This document shows, piece after piece, positions 1 through 6,328 of a DNA stretch of 8,346 nucleotides. The DNA lies in the NCBI GenBank assembly GCA_030641535.1, contig DAOWHG010000072.1:1-8346 (forward strand), given 5' to 3'. The position numbers were made by a program, and so were the translations under genes. The first letter of the stretch is position 1; each line of letters starts with the position of its first letter. Source of the stretch: Mycoplasmatota bacterium (GTDB taxonomy: Bacteria > Bacillota_I > Bacilli_A > Izemoplasmatales > Izemoplasmataceae). The notes beneath the pieces were generated by a model, which was not told the origin of the DNA, searched no databases, and saw only the letters and a list, made by a program, of their open reading frames with translations.

Positions 1-734
1 CTGGTGGAACATACATTATGTATGCAGATGAAGACGATAGCCCTGTAGATGTAATTTTAACTGCTACTAGAGCTGGTTTACAAAAAGATTCAGAACTTGC
101 AAAAGACTGGAATGACGGAGAATCAACAGGTACATTTAACTGGCAAGTTGCTTACTACAAAGGCTTAATCATAGCTGGTATTAGTGCTGATGCTAGAACT
201 TTAGCTGCAAAAGTTAATGCTGGAACTGATTTAGTTTGGGACGATGTAAAAGATCTTAACTGGTGTGTTAGATCATCTACTTCATCAAGCGGATATATTT
301 ATCCTACATTATGGATGATGGACAATTTTGATGGTAAAGATTTTGATGACGCTTCTAGTGTTACAACTACTACTGGTTACGGAGACACAATGTCTAAATT
401 AGCTACTGGTGTTTGTGATGTTGGTACTATTTATGCTGATGCTCGTCGTGACTATGCAGATGAATGGGTTGGAGATTATGGTAGAACATTAACTATATGG
501 GATGAAACTGACGTTGTTGGTGTTACTTCAAATATTTATAATGATACTATTTCTGTAAGTGAAGTTAACTTAGACGAAGGAATTATCGAAGCTATTCAAC
601 AAGCATTCTTAAATATTGCTGAAACAAGAGAAGGTTTATTAGTTATGATGGTTTATTCTCATGACGGATATATTGTTGCTGTTGACGAAGATTATGATGA
701 CGCAAGAGCTGCAGCTGCATTATTAGCAGACTGA
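1..734 (+). CDS. phnD: PhnD-like ABC transporter substrate-binding protein (5' partial)
   Basis: The reading frame is open from base 3 and runs in frame into the ATG at base 18, so the gene starts outside the window; the signal peptide or lipobox cannot be seen. The visible 243 residues fit the C-terminal two thirds of a periplasmic-type phosphate/phosphite/phosphonate binding protein. Numbering from the Met at base 18, there is a family-like ligand-loop stretch SSTSSSGYIYP (86-96), a GYGDTMSKLATGVCDVG segment (120-136) matching the family's 'count, dose and V.G..D' region, then ADARRDY (140-146) and a closing helical region. It should sit outside the cell and hand its ligand to the permeases encoded downstream. 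It is strikingly acidic: about 44 Asp/Glu against 15 Lys/Arg, with Asp three times as common as Glu. Two cysteines (83 and 133) are visible. The exact ligand (phosphate, phosphite, phosphonate or another anion) cannot be told from sequence. Confidence 0.88.
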   Translation, partial: GGTYIMYADEDDSPVDVILTATRAGLQKDSELAKDWNDGESTGTFNWQVAYYKGLIIAGISADARTLAAKVNAGTDLVWDDVKDLNWCVRSSTSSSGYIYPTLWMMDNFDGKDFDDASSVTTTTGYGDTMSKLATGVCDVGTIYADARRDYADEWVGDYGRTLTIWDETDVVGVTSNIYNDTISVSEVNLDEGIIEAIQQAFLNIAETREGLLVMMVYSHDGYIVAVDEDYDDARAAAALLAD

Positions 735-760
735 TTTTAAAGAAAAAATAAATATGAATG

Positions 761-796
761 TATGGCTTGTCCTTAACAAGGCAAGCCGTATTTTTA
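761..796 (+). terminator. Intrinsic terminator / attenuator between phnD and phnC
   Basis: A 9-bp stem, TATGGCTTG (761-769) with CAAGCCGTA (782-790), includes one T-G pair. After a single bulged T it continues into an inner CCTT/AAGG stem with a three-base loop, and a run of five Ts follows at 791-795. An A-rich stretch lies just upstream (740-752). I see no convincing promoter between the hairpin and phnC, so partial read-through would feed the ATPase and permease genes while the binding protein is made in excess. That role is inferred; the hairpin and T run are seen directly. Confidence 0.82.
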
Positions 797-803
797 TAGA
801 AAC

Positions 804-810
804 GAGTGAG
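804..810 (+). promoter_or_regulatory. Ribosome binding site deciding the phnC start
   Basis: GAGTGAG lies 4 bases before the ATG at 815. A GTG at 806, in the same frame, falls inside this site and has no site of its own, so the ATG is the better start. The ATG also gives the usual family N-terminus beginning MIKFENVGK. Confidence 0.6.
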
Positions 811-814
811 ATTT

Positions 815-1582
815 ATGATTAAATTTGAAAATGTTGGGAAGATATATCCCAATGGTACAGAAGCTTTAAGAAATGTAAGTTTGGAAATTGAACAAGGTCA
901 ATTTATCGCAATAGTTGGATTAAGTGGTGCTGGTAAATCAACTTTGATTAGATTAATAAATAAAATGCATGACGTTACTGCAGGTACTTTAACAGTTAAT
1001 GATACAGTTGTTGATCATACTTTAACTGGTAAAGAATTACGTCGTTTTCGTCGTGGAATCGGAATGATCTTTCAATCATTTAATTTAATTGGAAGAACTA
1101 CTGTAATAAAAAATGTTTTAGCTGCAAGAGTATCCGAAAAGTCTTTTTTTACTTCACTAATCGGATGGTATTCAAAAGAAGATAAAATTATTGCATTAAA
1201 TGCTTTAGATCAAGTTGGTATACTCGAAAAAACATACGGAAGAGTAGATCAATTAAGTGGTGGACAAATGCAACGTGTAGCTTTAGCTAGAACAATTGCA
1301 CAAGATCCTACTATAATATTAGCAGATGAACCTGTTGCTTCTTTAGATCCAATAACTGCAAATCAAGTTATGAGTGATTTTGAAAGAATCAATAAGGAAT
1401 TAAGTATAACTATTATTGCAAATATGCATCATGTGGATTTAGCATTAAAATATGCAAGAAGAGTAATCGGTATTAATGATGGAGAAGTTGTATTTGATGG
1501 TCCTGCGTCAGCAATAAATAACGACACTCTAAAGAAAATATATGGTCGTGAATTAACTGATGACGATATCATGGATACATAG
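815..1582 (+). CDS. phnC: PhnC-like ABC transporter ATP-binding protein
   Basis: This 255-residue protein is the ATPase that powers import through the two permeases encoded next. All nucleotide-binding motifs are present: Walker A GLSGAGKST (35-43), Q-loop Gln87 in IFQSFNLI, signature LSGGQ (147-151), Walker B IILADE (167-172), D-loop SLDP (176-179) and the switch His in NMHHVDLA (203-210). The length matches the PhnC family, and the segment SFFTSLIGWYSKED (110-123) matches the 'slfG...keD' stretch that helps set PhnC apart from other polar amino acid-type ATPases. It should act as a cytoplasmic dimer on the membrane. It lies 80 bases after the binding-protein gene, behind a terminator hairpin, and only 2 bases before the first permease gene. 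The family call is firm; phosphonate as the real substrate is not shown, because no phosphonate-breakdown gene is present. Confidence 0.92.
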   Translation: MIKFENVGKIYPNGTEALRNVSLEIEQGQFIAIVGLSGAGKSTLIRLINKMHDVTAGTLTVNDTVVDHTLTGKELRRFRRGIGMIFQSFNLIGRTTVIKNVLAARVSEKSFFTSLIGWYSKEDKIIALNALDQVGILEKTYGRVDQLSGGQMQRVALARTIAQDPTIILADEPVASLDPITANQVMSDFERINKELSITIIANMHHVDLALKYARRVIGINDGEVVFDGPASAINNDTLKKIYGRELTDDDIMDT

Positions 1583-1584
1583 AA

Positions 1585-2466
1585 ATGACAAATTTCTTTA
1601 AAGCAGTTTATAACTTGATTAAAAGGACCCTTGCAGTAATTAAAGATATATTTGTTCCTGGCAAGATTATTATTAAGGATGGAAAAGAAGTCTATCCACC
1701 TAAACCAATTGGGCCTTATGTAGTCATCATTCTAATTATTGTAGTGTATTTTGCTGCAAAAGCTACAGACTTTTCAATACCTGTCTTAGTTCGAAGAATG
1801 TTAGACTTTAAGTTTGGTCCCTTTTCGTTAGTGAAAAGATACTTTCCACCTGATTGGTCGTTTTGGCCAGAAATAATTGATCCACTTTTAGAAACAATTC
1901 AGATGTCTTTCTTAGGAAGCTTTTTAGGTGCAGTATTTGCACTTCCTGCTGCTTTCTTTGCAAGCTCAAACATAAATAAAAACAAGATTCTTTTAACCTC
2001 TTCGCGATTAATATTATCCTTATTTAGAACATTACCAATAATCATTTATGCATCTTTATTCACTTTAATATTTGGTCTTGGTGCTGTTGCGGGGACTATC
2101 GCGATTACTTTGTTCACTTTTAGTATAGTATCAAAAATGTTATACGAGAAAATTGAAACTGTTGATTTAGGAGCTTTTGAGGCAATACAATCAACTGGAG
2201 CCTCAAAAGGAAAGAGTTTTATAACCGCAGTACTCCCACAAATCCTTCCAAGTTACTATTCAATGAGTTTATATAGTTTTGAGATAAACATCCGTTATGC
2301 TGCAATCTTAGGATATGTAGGTGCCGGTGGTATTGGATTTGACTTAGATAATGTTATGAAAAATATAAGATTAAACGATAGAGTCGTTGTTATTTTATTC
2401 TTTATATTAATTGTTGTAGTACTAATCGAATCTCTTTCAAGGTTCCTTAGAGGGAGGTTGGGCTAA
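1585..2466 (+). CDS. phnE1: PhnE-like ABC transporter permease, first subunit
   Basis: This 293-residue integral membrane protein is one half of the transport channel. A basic cytoplasmic N-terminus of about 42 residues comes before the first membrane segment (about 43-60). Further hydrophobic segments lie near 103-128, 137-160, 162-182, 225-250 and 266-285. The permease EAA motif, which contacts the ATPase, is EAIQSTGASKGKSFITAVLP (199-218), and YVGAGGIGFDL (244-254) is the typical PhnE sequence near the last segments. The ATG is 2 bases after the phnC stop codon. Only a weak site (GGATA, 1573-1577) comes before it, so translation is probably coupled to phnC. The following permease gene begins on the last base of this one. 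Two different PhnE-type permeases side by side would make a heterodimeric channel, a common arrangement in Gram-positive relatives. Confidence 0.9.
   Translation: MTNFFKAVYNLIKRTLAVIKDIFVPGKIIIKDGKEVYPPKPIGPYVVIILIIVVYFAAKATDFSIPVLVRRMLDFKFGPFSLVKRYFPPDWSFWPEIIDPLLETIQMSFLGSFLGAVFALPAAFFASSNINKNKILLTSSRLILSLFRTLPIIIYASLFTLIFGLGAVAGTIAITLFTFSIVSKMLYEKIETVDLGAFEAIQSTGASKGKSFITAVLPQILPSYYSMSLYSFEINIRYAAILGYVGAGGIGFDLDNVMKNIRLNDRVVVILFFILIVVVLIESLSRFLRGRLG
2451..2457 (+). promoter_or_regulatory. Ribosome binding site for phnE2 inside the end of phnE1
   Basis: AGGGAGG sits 8 bases before the ATG of the second permease gene, within the last codons of the first. The stop and start share a base in TAATG (2464-2468). 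This supports direct translational coupling of the two permease subunits, as expected if they are needed in equal amounts. Confidence 0.75.
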
Positions 2467-3380
2467 TGAAAAATAAAATTTCTCCTCAAGTACAAGAGAT
2501 GTATGATGCAGTTCCAAAAGTTATCTTAAAAAGAACTATTATATTTTTATCAATAGGTATAATGCTCTTTTGGAGTTTCAGTGCCTTAGAATTCCATTCA
2601 ATTAATCAAAATGGATTACAAGTAGTTTTTAATATTTTAAAATATTTTGTTTGGCCTGACAGCCAAGGAGACCTTTCAATATTTCAAAGTATTGTTGCAA
2701 GTTTTAAATATTTCTTATCCCCAAGTAGTTATCCAGAGTTTGATTCTGTAATTTCGAGATATTTATTCTCATTAGAGGATTATCATGTTCCATATTTAAT
2801 GTATGAAACAATAATGATTGCCGTAATTGGTACATTATTTGGAGCTTTCCTATCTATTCCTTTAGCTTTTGTTTCAAGTAGAAACATTACAGGAAGATTT
2901 GTTTCAATATTAGGAACATTCTCAATTACAGTAATTAGAACCTTCCCAATATTCGTTTGGGGAATAATCTTTATTAAAGTTAAAGGTGGACCTTTCGCTG
3001 GTGTTTTAGCAATTGGTGTATCATCTGTAGGTATGATATCAAAAATGTTTATCGAGGCTATTGAAGATATTGATAAAGGTATCCTTGAAGCACTTGACTC
3101 AGCAGGATGTACAACACTACAAAAAATCAGATACGGAATTATTCCACAGTTATCAGCTAACTTTATTTCTGTTACTATTTATCGTTTCGAAATTAACGTT
3201 AAGAACGCAACGATATTAGGTATGGTTGGTGCTGGTGGTATCGGATTCACATTAATCGATGCTATTGGTAGTTTCAATTTCGGTGTAGTTGCTGTTTGTT
3301 TATGGGGAATTATCCCTGTAGTGTTACTGATTGAATACTTCAGTACTCGAATAAGAACTAAGCTTACAACTGGAGAATAA
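2466..3380 (+). CDS. phnE2: PhnE-like ABC transporter permease, second subunit
   Basis: This 304-residue membrane protein is the likely partner of the preceding permease. The first membrane segment (about 22-41) is followed by a loop of about 65 residues (42-108) with many aromatic residues, probably on the outer face. The transport core follows, with hydrophobic segments near 112-137, 144-170, 176-195, 232-258 and 273-290. The EAA motif is EALDSAGCTTLQKIRYGIIP (208-227), and MVGAGGIGFTL (253-263) matches the first permease at the same place, so the two are paralogues. The C-terminal half is clearly shared; the N-terminal parts differ in character, with a long cytoplasmic tail in the first and a long outer loop in the second. 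It is the last gene of the operon, with a strong terminator 5 bases after its stop codon. Confidence 0.9.
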   Translation: MKNKISPQVQEMYDAVPKVILKRTIIFLSIGIMLFWSFSALEFHSINQNGLQVVFNILKYFVWPDSQGDLSIFQSIVASFKYFLSPSSYPEFDSVISRYLFSLEDYHVPYLMYETIMIAVIGTLFGAFLSIPLAFVSSRNITGRFVSILGTFSITVIRTFPIFVWGIIFIKVKGGPFAGVLAIGVSSVGMISKMFIEAIEDIDKGILEALDSAGCTTLQKIRYGIIPQLSANFISVTIYRFEINVKNATILGMVGAGGIGFTLIDAIGSFNFGVVAVCLWGIIPVVLLIEYFSTRIRTKLTTGE

Positions 3381-3385
3381 CAAAT

Positions 3386-3411
3386 AAAAACGCCTTTACA
3401 GGCGTTTTTTT
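3386..3411. terminator. Bidirectional intrinsic terminator between convergent genes
   Basis: AAAAACGCC (3386-3394) pairs with GGCGTTTTT (3401-3409) around the six-base loop TTTACA, and T residues run to 3411. The A run on the left gives a U run when read on the other strand. The hairpin can therefore end the transporter operon and also the peptidase gene that converges from the right and stops at 3441. The 60-base gap between these genes (3381-3440) holds nothing else that I can see. Confidence 0.85.
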
Positions 3412-3440
3412 ATTATAATATTATTGCTGTTCATTAATTG

Positions 3441-4640
3441 TTAATTTTTATAGGAAAGTATTGTTTTCAAAGATGCAGAAGCAATCTTTTTTAGACTTTC
3501 ATAATCTAAACGATTAGATGTATCGGCTCCAGTATGATAATAATTCGATCTAAAATTGGCAGTATCAGTAATAAATATTCCAGGAATTCCAGCTTGCCAA
3601 AATGGTGCATGATCTGAGCGTAATGTATCCATCATATGTCTCTTTATATCATTATAATCCAAGGGAATGGGAAGACCAAAATAAGGTATATCAATTTCAG
3701 AACATCTACAATGTTTCAAAAATTCATCAAATATATTTTGTGAATTTTTGTCACACATTACGCCTATAAAATTCCCTATAGTTTTATTCATTTCAGTTTT
3801 ATGAAGTTTTACAAATGGTATGATTTCGCCTCCAAGAGGTAATTTCTTTTGAGTATTAGCCTGATTTGATATCCAACCTAAAGAATCATAATTAATAATA
3901 TTACTAACTTGGATATTTTCTTCACGGATTTTCTTAACAAACTCTTGGCTCCCAATTGAATAAGTTAATCTCCCATTTGTATATTCACTTTCAAAGTTAT
4001 CGAATACTTCTATCATTATCTTAAGATATTTGATTTCATCATCTTGTAGCGAATTTTCTAGTTCCTCAAATATTTCTCTATATACTTGATTATATTTTTT
4101 TAATTGTCTTACCTCTTTAAAAATTAACCCTTTTATCTTTTGACTAAACTTAAGCATTTGAGCTGTAGTAAATCGATGTAATTCATCGTGAATCCCACAA
4201 TTAAACAATTTATCTTCAATAGCTTTATTCAACCCAGGATGTTTCTCTTCTAAGGTAAAAGCTGCGATAATTACTGTTGGTGGGTTATCCATTTGACTTA
4301 GAACTCTTGCGATTTCAAGAGAAACCGCTACGGCAGATAAATTATCATTTGCTCCAGGACAATCCCTTACCGTATCATAATGAGACCCTAGAACAATAGC
4401 AGGTTTACTTTTATCTCCGATGTATCCAATGATATTTCTAAACGGTTCTTTCATCCCTTTAACAAAGAACTCTTGTTCTTCAGTTTCTATATTATAGGAT
4501 TTCAACTTATTAACAATATATTCTCCTGCATCATTTAAAGCATCCATATTATCAAGTGGATATTTTGGTCCTTCTAGATCTACTACTGTTTTATAAATTT
4601 CATCGATACTGATTTGATTCAAGCTAGTATTATTATTCAT
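3441..4640 (-). CDS. M28-family zinc aminopeptidase-like protein with an internal insertion
   Basis: This 399-residue protein has the layout of a two-zinc M28 peptidase, which removes N-terminal residues from peptides. The visible active-site set is complete: His87 and Asp89 in GSHYDTV, the bridging Asp99 in PGANDN, the Glu131-Glu132 pair in TLEEKHPG, Asp252 in NYDSLGW and His369 in YYHTGADT. SDHAPFWQAGIPGIFITDT (342-360) is a strong family stretch. There is no signal peptide or membrane segment, so it should act in the cytoplasm. The usual spacing from the Glu pair to the GS..FV motif is a few residues; here that motif is GSQEFV (230-235), leaving about 95 extra, mostly helical, charged residues (134-228). 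The start is supported by AGAGGAGG 7 bases upstream. It stands alone between two operons and is probably a housekeeping or scavenging peptidase; its substrate is unknown. Confidence 0.85.
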   Translation of the reverse strand: MNNNTSLNQISIDEIYKTVVDLEGPKYPLDNMDALNDAGEYIVNKLKSYNIETEEQEFFVKGMKEPFRNIIGYIGDKSKPAIVLGSHYDTVRDCPGANDNLSAVAVSLEIARVLSQMDNPPTVIIAAFTLEEKHPGLNKAIEDKLFNCGIHDELHRFTTAQMLKFSQKIKGLIFKEVRQLKKYNQVYREIFEELENSLQDDEIKYLKIMIEVFDNFESEYTNGRLTYSIGSQEFVKKIREENIQVSNIINYDSLGWISNQANTQKKLPLGGEIIPFVKLHKTEMNKTIGNFIGVMCDKNSQNIFDEFLKHCRCSEIDIPYFGLPIPLDYNDIKRHMMDTLRSDHAPFWQAGIPGIFITDTANFRSNYYHTGADTSNRLDYESLKKIASASLKTILSYKN

Positions 4641-4647
4641 TATTATT

Positions 4648-4655
4648 CCTCCTCT
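4648..4655 (-). promoter_or_regulatory. Strong ribosome binding site of the peptidase gene
   Basis: Read on the minus strand this is AGAGGAGG, a near-perfect Shine-Dalgarno sequence 7 bases before the ATG at 4640. It is the strongest such site in the window and fixes the start codon. Confidence 0.85.
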
Positions 4656-4661
4656 GGTGAC

Positions 4662-4718
4662 CCAAGTAAATACATTTTATCCTTTTCAATTCATTTCTAA
4701 TTATATTATATTACTTGG
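4662..4718. repeat. 8-bp inverted repeat bracketing the peptidase promoter
   Basis: CCAAGTAA (4662-4669) and TTACTTGG (4711-4718) are perfect inverted copies 41 bases apart. The right arm lies in the spacer between the -35 and -10 boxes; the left arm lies about 25 to 32 bases past the expected transcription start, close to the ribosome binding site. The pair could be half-sites of a regulator, or chance. The right arm would lie upstream of the transcript start, so an RNA hairpin is unlikely if the promoter call is right. Confidence 0.35.
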
Positions 4719-4727
4719 ATATTACAA
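4700..4727 (-). promoter_or_regulatory. Likely sigma-70-type promoter of the peptidase gene
   Basis: On the minus strand a TTGTAA (4727-4722) is followed after 16 bases by TATAAT (4705-4700), a consensus -10 box. A second TATAAT (4710-4705) overlaps it by one base and could pair with TTGTTT (4731-4726) at a 15-base spacing. The start of transcription would fall near 4693, about 50 bases before the ATG. The surrounding DNA is very AT-rich, which makes chance matches more likely, but position and spacing fit well. Confidence 0.55.
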
Positions 4728-4773
4728 ACAATAATTCATTACATTCTCTAAATCACAAATCACACAAATACAA

Positions 4774-4792
4774 AGCCACTCATCGAGTGGCT
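4774..4792 (-). terminator. Terminator hairpin after guaA, end of the purine operon
   Basis: AGCCACTC and GAGTGGCT form a perfect 8-bp stem with a three-base loop, 6 bases past the guaA stop codon. On the minus strand the bases after the stem read TTGTATTTGTG, a broken T tract, so termination may be incomplete or helped by another factor. The rest of the 158-base gap to the peptidase gene (4641-4798) holds only the promoter region of that gene. Confidence 0.65.
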
Positions 4793-4798
4793 ATATTA

Positions 4799-6328
4799 TT
4801 ATTCCCATTCAATTGTTCCAGGTGGCTTAGATGTTATATCATAAACTACTCTATTTATTCCTTTTACTTTATTAATAATTCTTGAAGCCACAAGGTCTAA
4901 AAAATCATAAGGTAATCTGCTAAATGTTGCTGTCATAAAATCAATTGTATTTACACTTCTTATAGCTGCAACATATTCATAAGTTCTTTTATCTCCCATT
5001 ACTCCTACAGATTTAACCGGTAATAATGTAACAAAAGCCTGAGATACAGCGCTGTATATATTATGATTAATTAACTCATCAATAAAAATTTCGTCAGCCT
5101 CTTGAAGTATTTTTATTTTTTCGATAGTTACTTCTTCAATTATTCTAATTCCTAGTCCGGGTCCTGGAAAAGGATGTCTCATTATCATTTCCTTTGGAAT
5201 ACCTAATTTGAGACCAATTCTTCTAACTTCATCTTTAAACAACTCTTTAAGAGGCTCTAATAATTCAAAATCCAAATCATCAGGTAATCCTCCAACGTTG
5301 TGATGTGATTTAATTGTCTCACTAGGTCCATTGACAGAAACACTTTCTATAACATCTGGGTAAATAGTTCCCTGTGCTAAAAACTTTGCATCTTTATATT
5401 CTTTCTTAGCATCTTCAAATACCTTAATAAACTCATTACCAATAATTTTTCTTTTCTTTTCAGGATCACTTACACCTTTTAATTTCTCAATGAATTGATC
5501 TCCTGCGTTTACTCTTACAACATTCATATTAAAATTATTAGCATAAAGACTCATTACCTTATTACCCTCGTCTTTTCTTAATAACCCAGTGTCAACAAAA
5601 ATGCAAGTTAACTGATCACCAATAGCTTTATGAATTAAAGTAGCAGCAACACTTGAATCAACACCTCCTGAAAGGCCTAGGATAACTTGTTTATCTTGAA
5701 CTTTATTTTTTATTTCTTCAACTGCCGTTTTAATATAATCATTTAAATCCCAACTTTGAACTGAGTTACATATATCTAAAGTAAAATTACTAATAATTTC
5801 TTTACCAAAAGTAGTATGGGTAACTTCTGGATGAAATTGAAGATTATAGATTTCTAATTTTTTATGCTTTGCGATAGCAATACATGAATCTGTATTACCC
5901 AGTTCATAAAAGTCATTTGATAATTCATCAACGTGATCTCCATGACTCATCCACACAGTTGATGCATTATTTAAGCCTTTAGTTAGTTTTGAATCCTTAA
6001 TAATGTTCAAAGTGCTTTTACCATATTCTCTATTAGCTGAAGGGCTAATTTTTCCATTAAATAGGTACTGAGTTATTTGCATCCCATAACAGATTCCTAA
6101 AATTGGAATCCCTAAATTGAATAGTGTTTTTTCAATGTGAGGAGCACCTTCATCATAAACACTATTTGGTCCACCAGAAAGAATAATCCCTTTTATAGAA
6201 TCATCTTTAAAATAGTCTATTTCTTTATTATAAGGTACTATTTCTGAATATACTCCTAATTCTCTAACTCTTCTCGCAATCAATTGGTTATATTGAGATC
6301 CAAAATCTAATACAATAATTTTATCCAT
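4799..6328 (-). CDS. guaA: GMP synthase (glutamine-hydrolysing)
   Basis: GuaA turns XMP, ATP and glutamine into GMP, the last step of guanine nucleotide synthesis, in the cytoplasm. The 509 residues cover the full usual length. The N-terminal class I glutamine amidotransferase domain has its catalytic triad at Cys80 (GICYGMQ), His166 and Glu168 (LQFHPEVTHT). The ATP pyrophosphatase domain begins near 212 with the P-loop LSGGVDSS (219-226) and contains FVDTGLLRKDEG (244-255). The C-terminal dimerisation domain holds RHPFPGPGLGIR (384-395) and ends in the family's ITSKPPGTIEWE. The start ATG overlaps the end of purD by 8 bases, with AAGAGGT 7 bases upstream inside purD codons, so translation is coupled to purD. 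It is the last gene of the operon. I see no missing key residue. Confidence 0.97.
   Translation of the reverse strand: MDKIIVLDFGSQYNQLIARRVRELGVYSEIVPYNKEIDYFKDDSIKGIILSGGPNSVYDEGAPHIEKTLFNLGIPILGICYGMQITQYLFNGKISPSANREYGKSTLNIIKDSKLTKGLNNASTVWMSHGDHVDELSNDFYELGNTDSCIAIAKHKKLEIYNLQFHPEVTHTTFGKEIISNFTLDICNSVQSWDLNDYIKTAVEEIKNKVQDKQVILGLSGGVDSSVAATLIHKAIGDQLTCIFVDTGLLRKDEGNKVMSLYANNFNMNVVRVNAGDQFIEKLKGVSDPEKKRKIIGNEFIKVFEDAKKEYKDAKFLAQGTIYPDVIESVSVNGPSETIKSHHNVGGLPDDLDFELLEPLKELFKDEVRRIGLKLGIPKEMIMRHPFPGPGLGIRIIEEVTIEKIKILQEADEIFIDELINHNIYSAVSQAFVTLLPVKSVGVMGDKRTYEYVAAIRSVNTIDFMTATFSRLPYDFLDLVASRIINKVKGINRVVYDITSKPPGTIEWE

Noticed and set aside
732..734. TGA read as tryptophan, as in mycoplasmas
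   Set aside because: The binding protein ends here at a natural family length, the next bases form a terminator, and all tryptophans in the window are TGG.
806..814. GTG start for phnC, adding three residues
   Set aside because: The GTG lies inside the ribosome binding site that serves the ATG at 815, and the family N-terminus fits the ATG.
643..852. 69-codon open frame on the minus strand across the end of the binding-protein gene
   Set aside because: It overlaps a well supported gene, the terminator hairpin and the phnC start; its protein is low-complexity and resembles no family I know.
4751..4770. Short direct repeat AATCACAAATCACAC before the guaA terminator
   Set aside because: Low-complexity A/C-rich sequence with only two short copies; no sign of a longer array.
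4641..4798. Riboswitch or small RNA between guaA and the peptidase gene
   Set aside because: Apart from the guaA terminator stem, the region is AT-rich with promoter boxes and no further stable stems or known aptamer motif that I can see; the expected leader of about 50 bases is too short.
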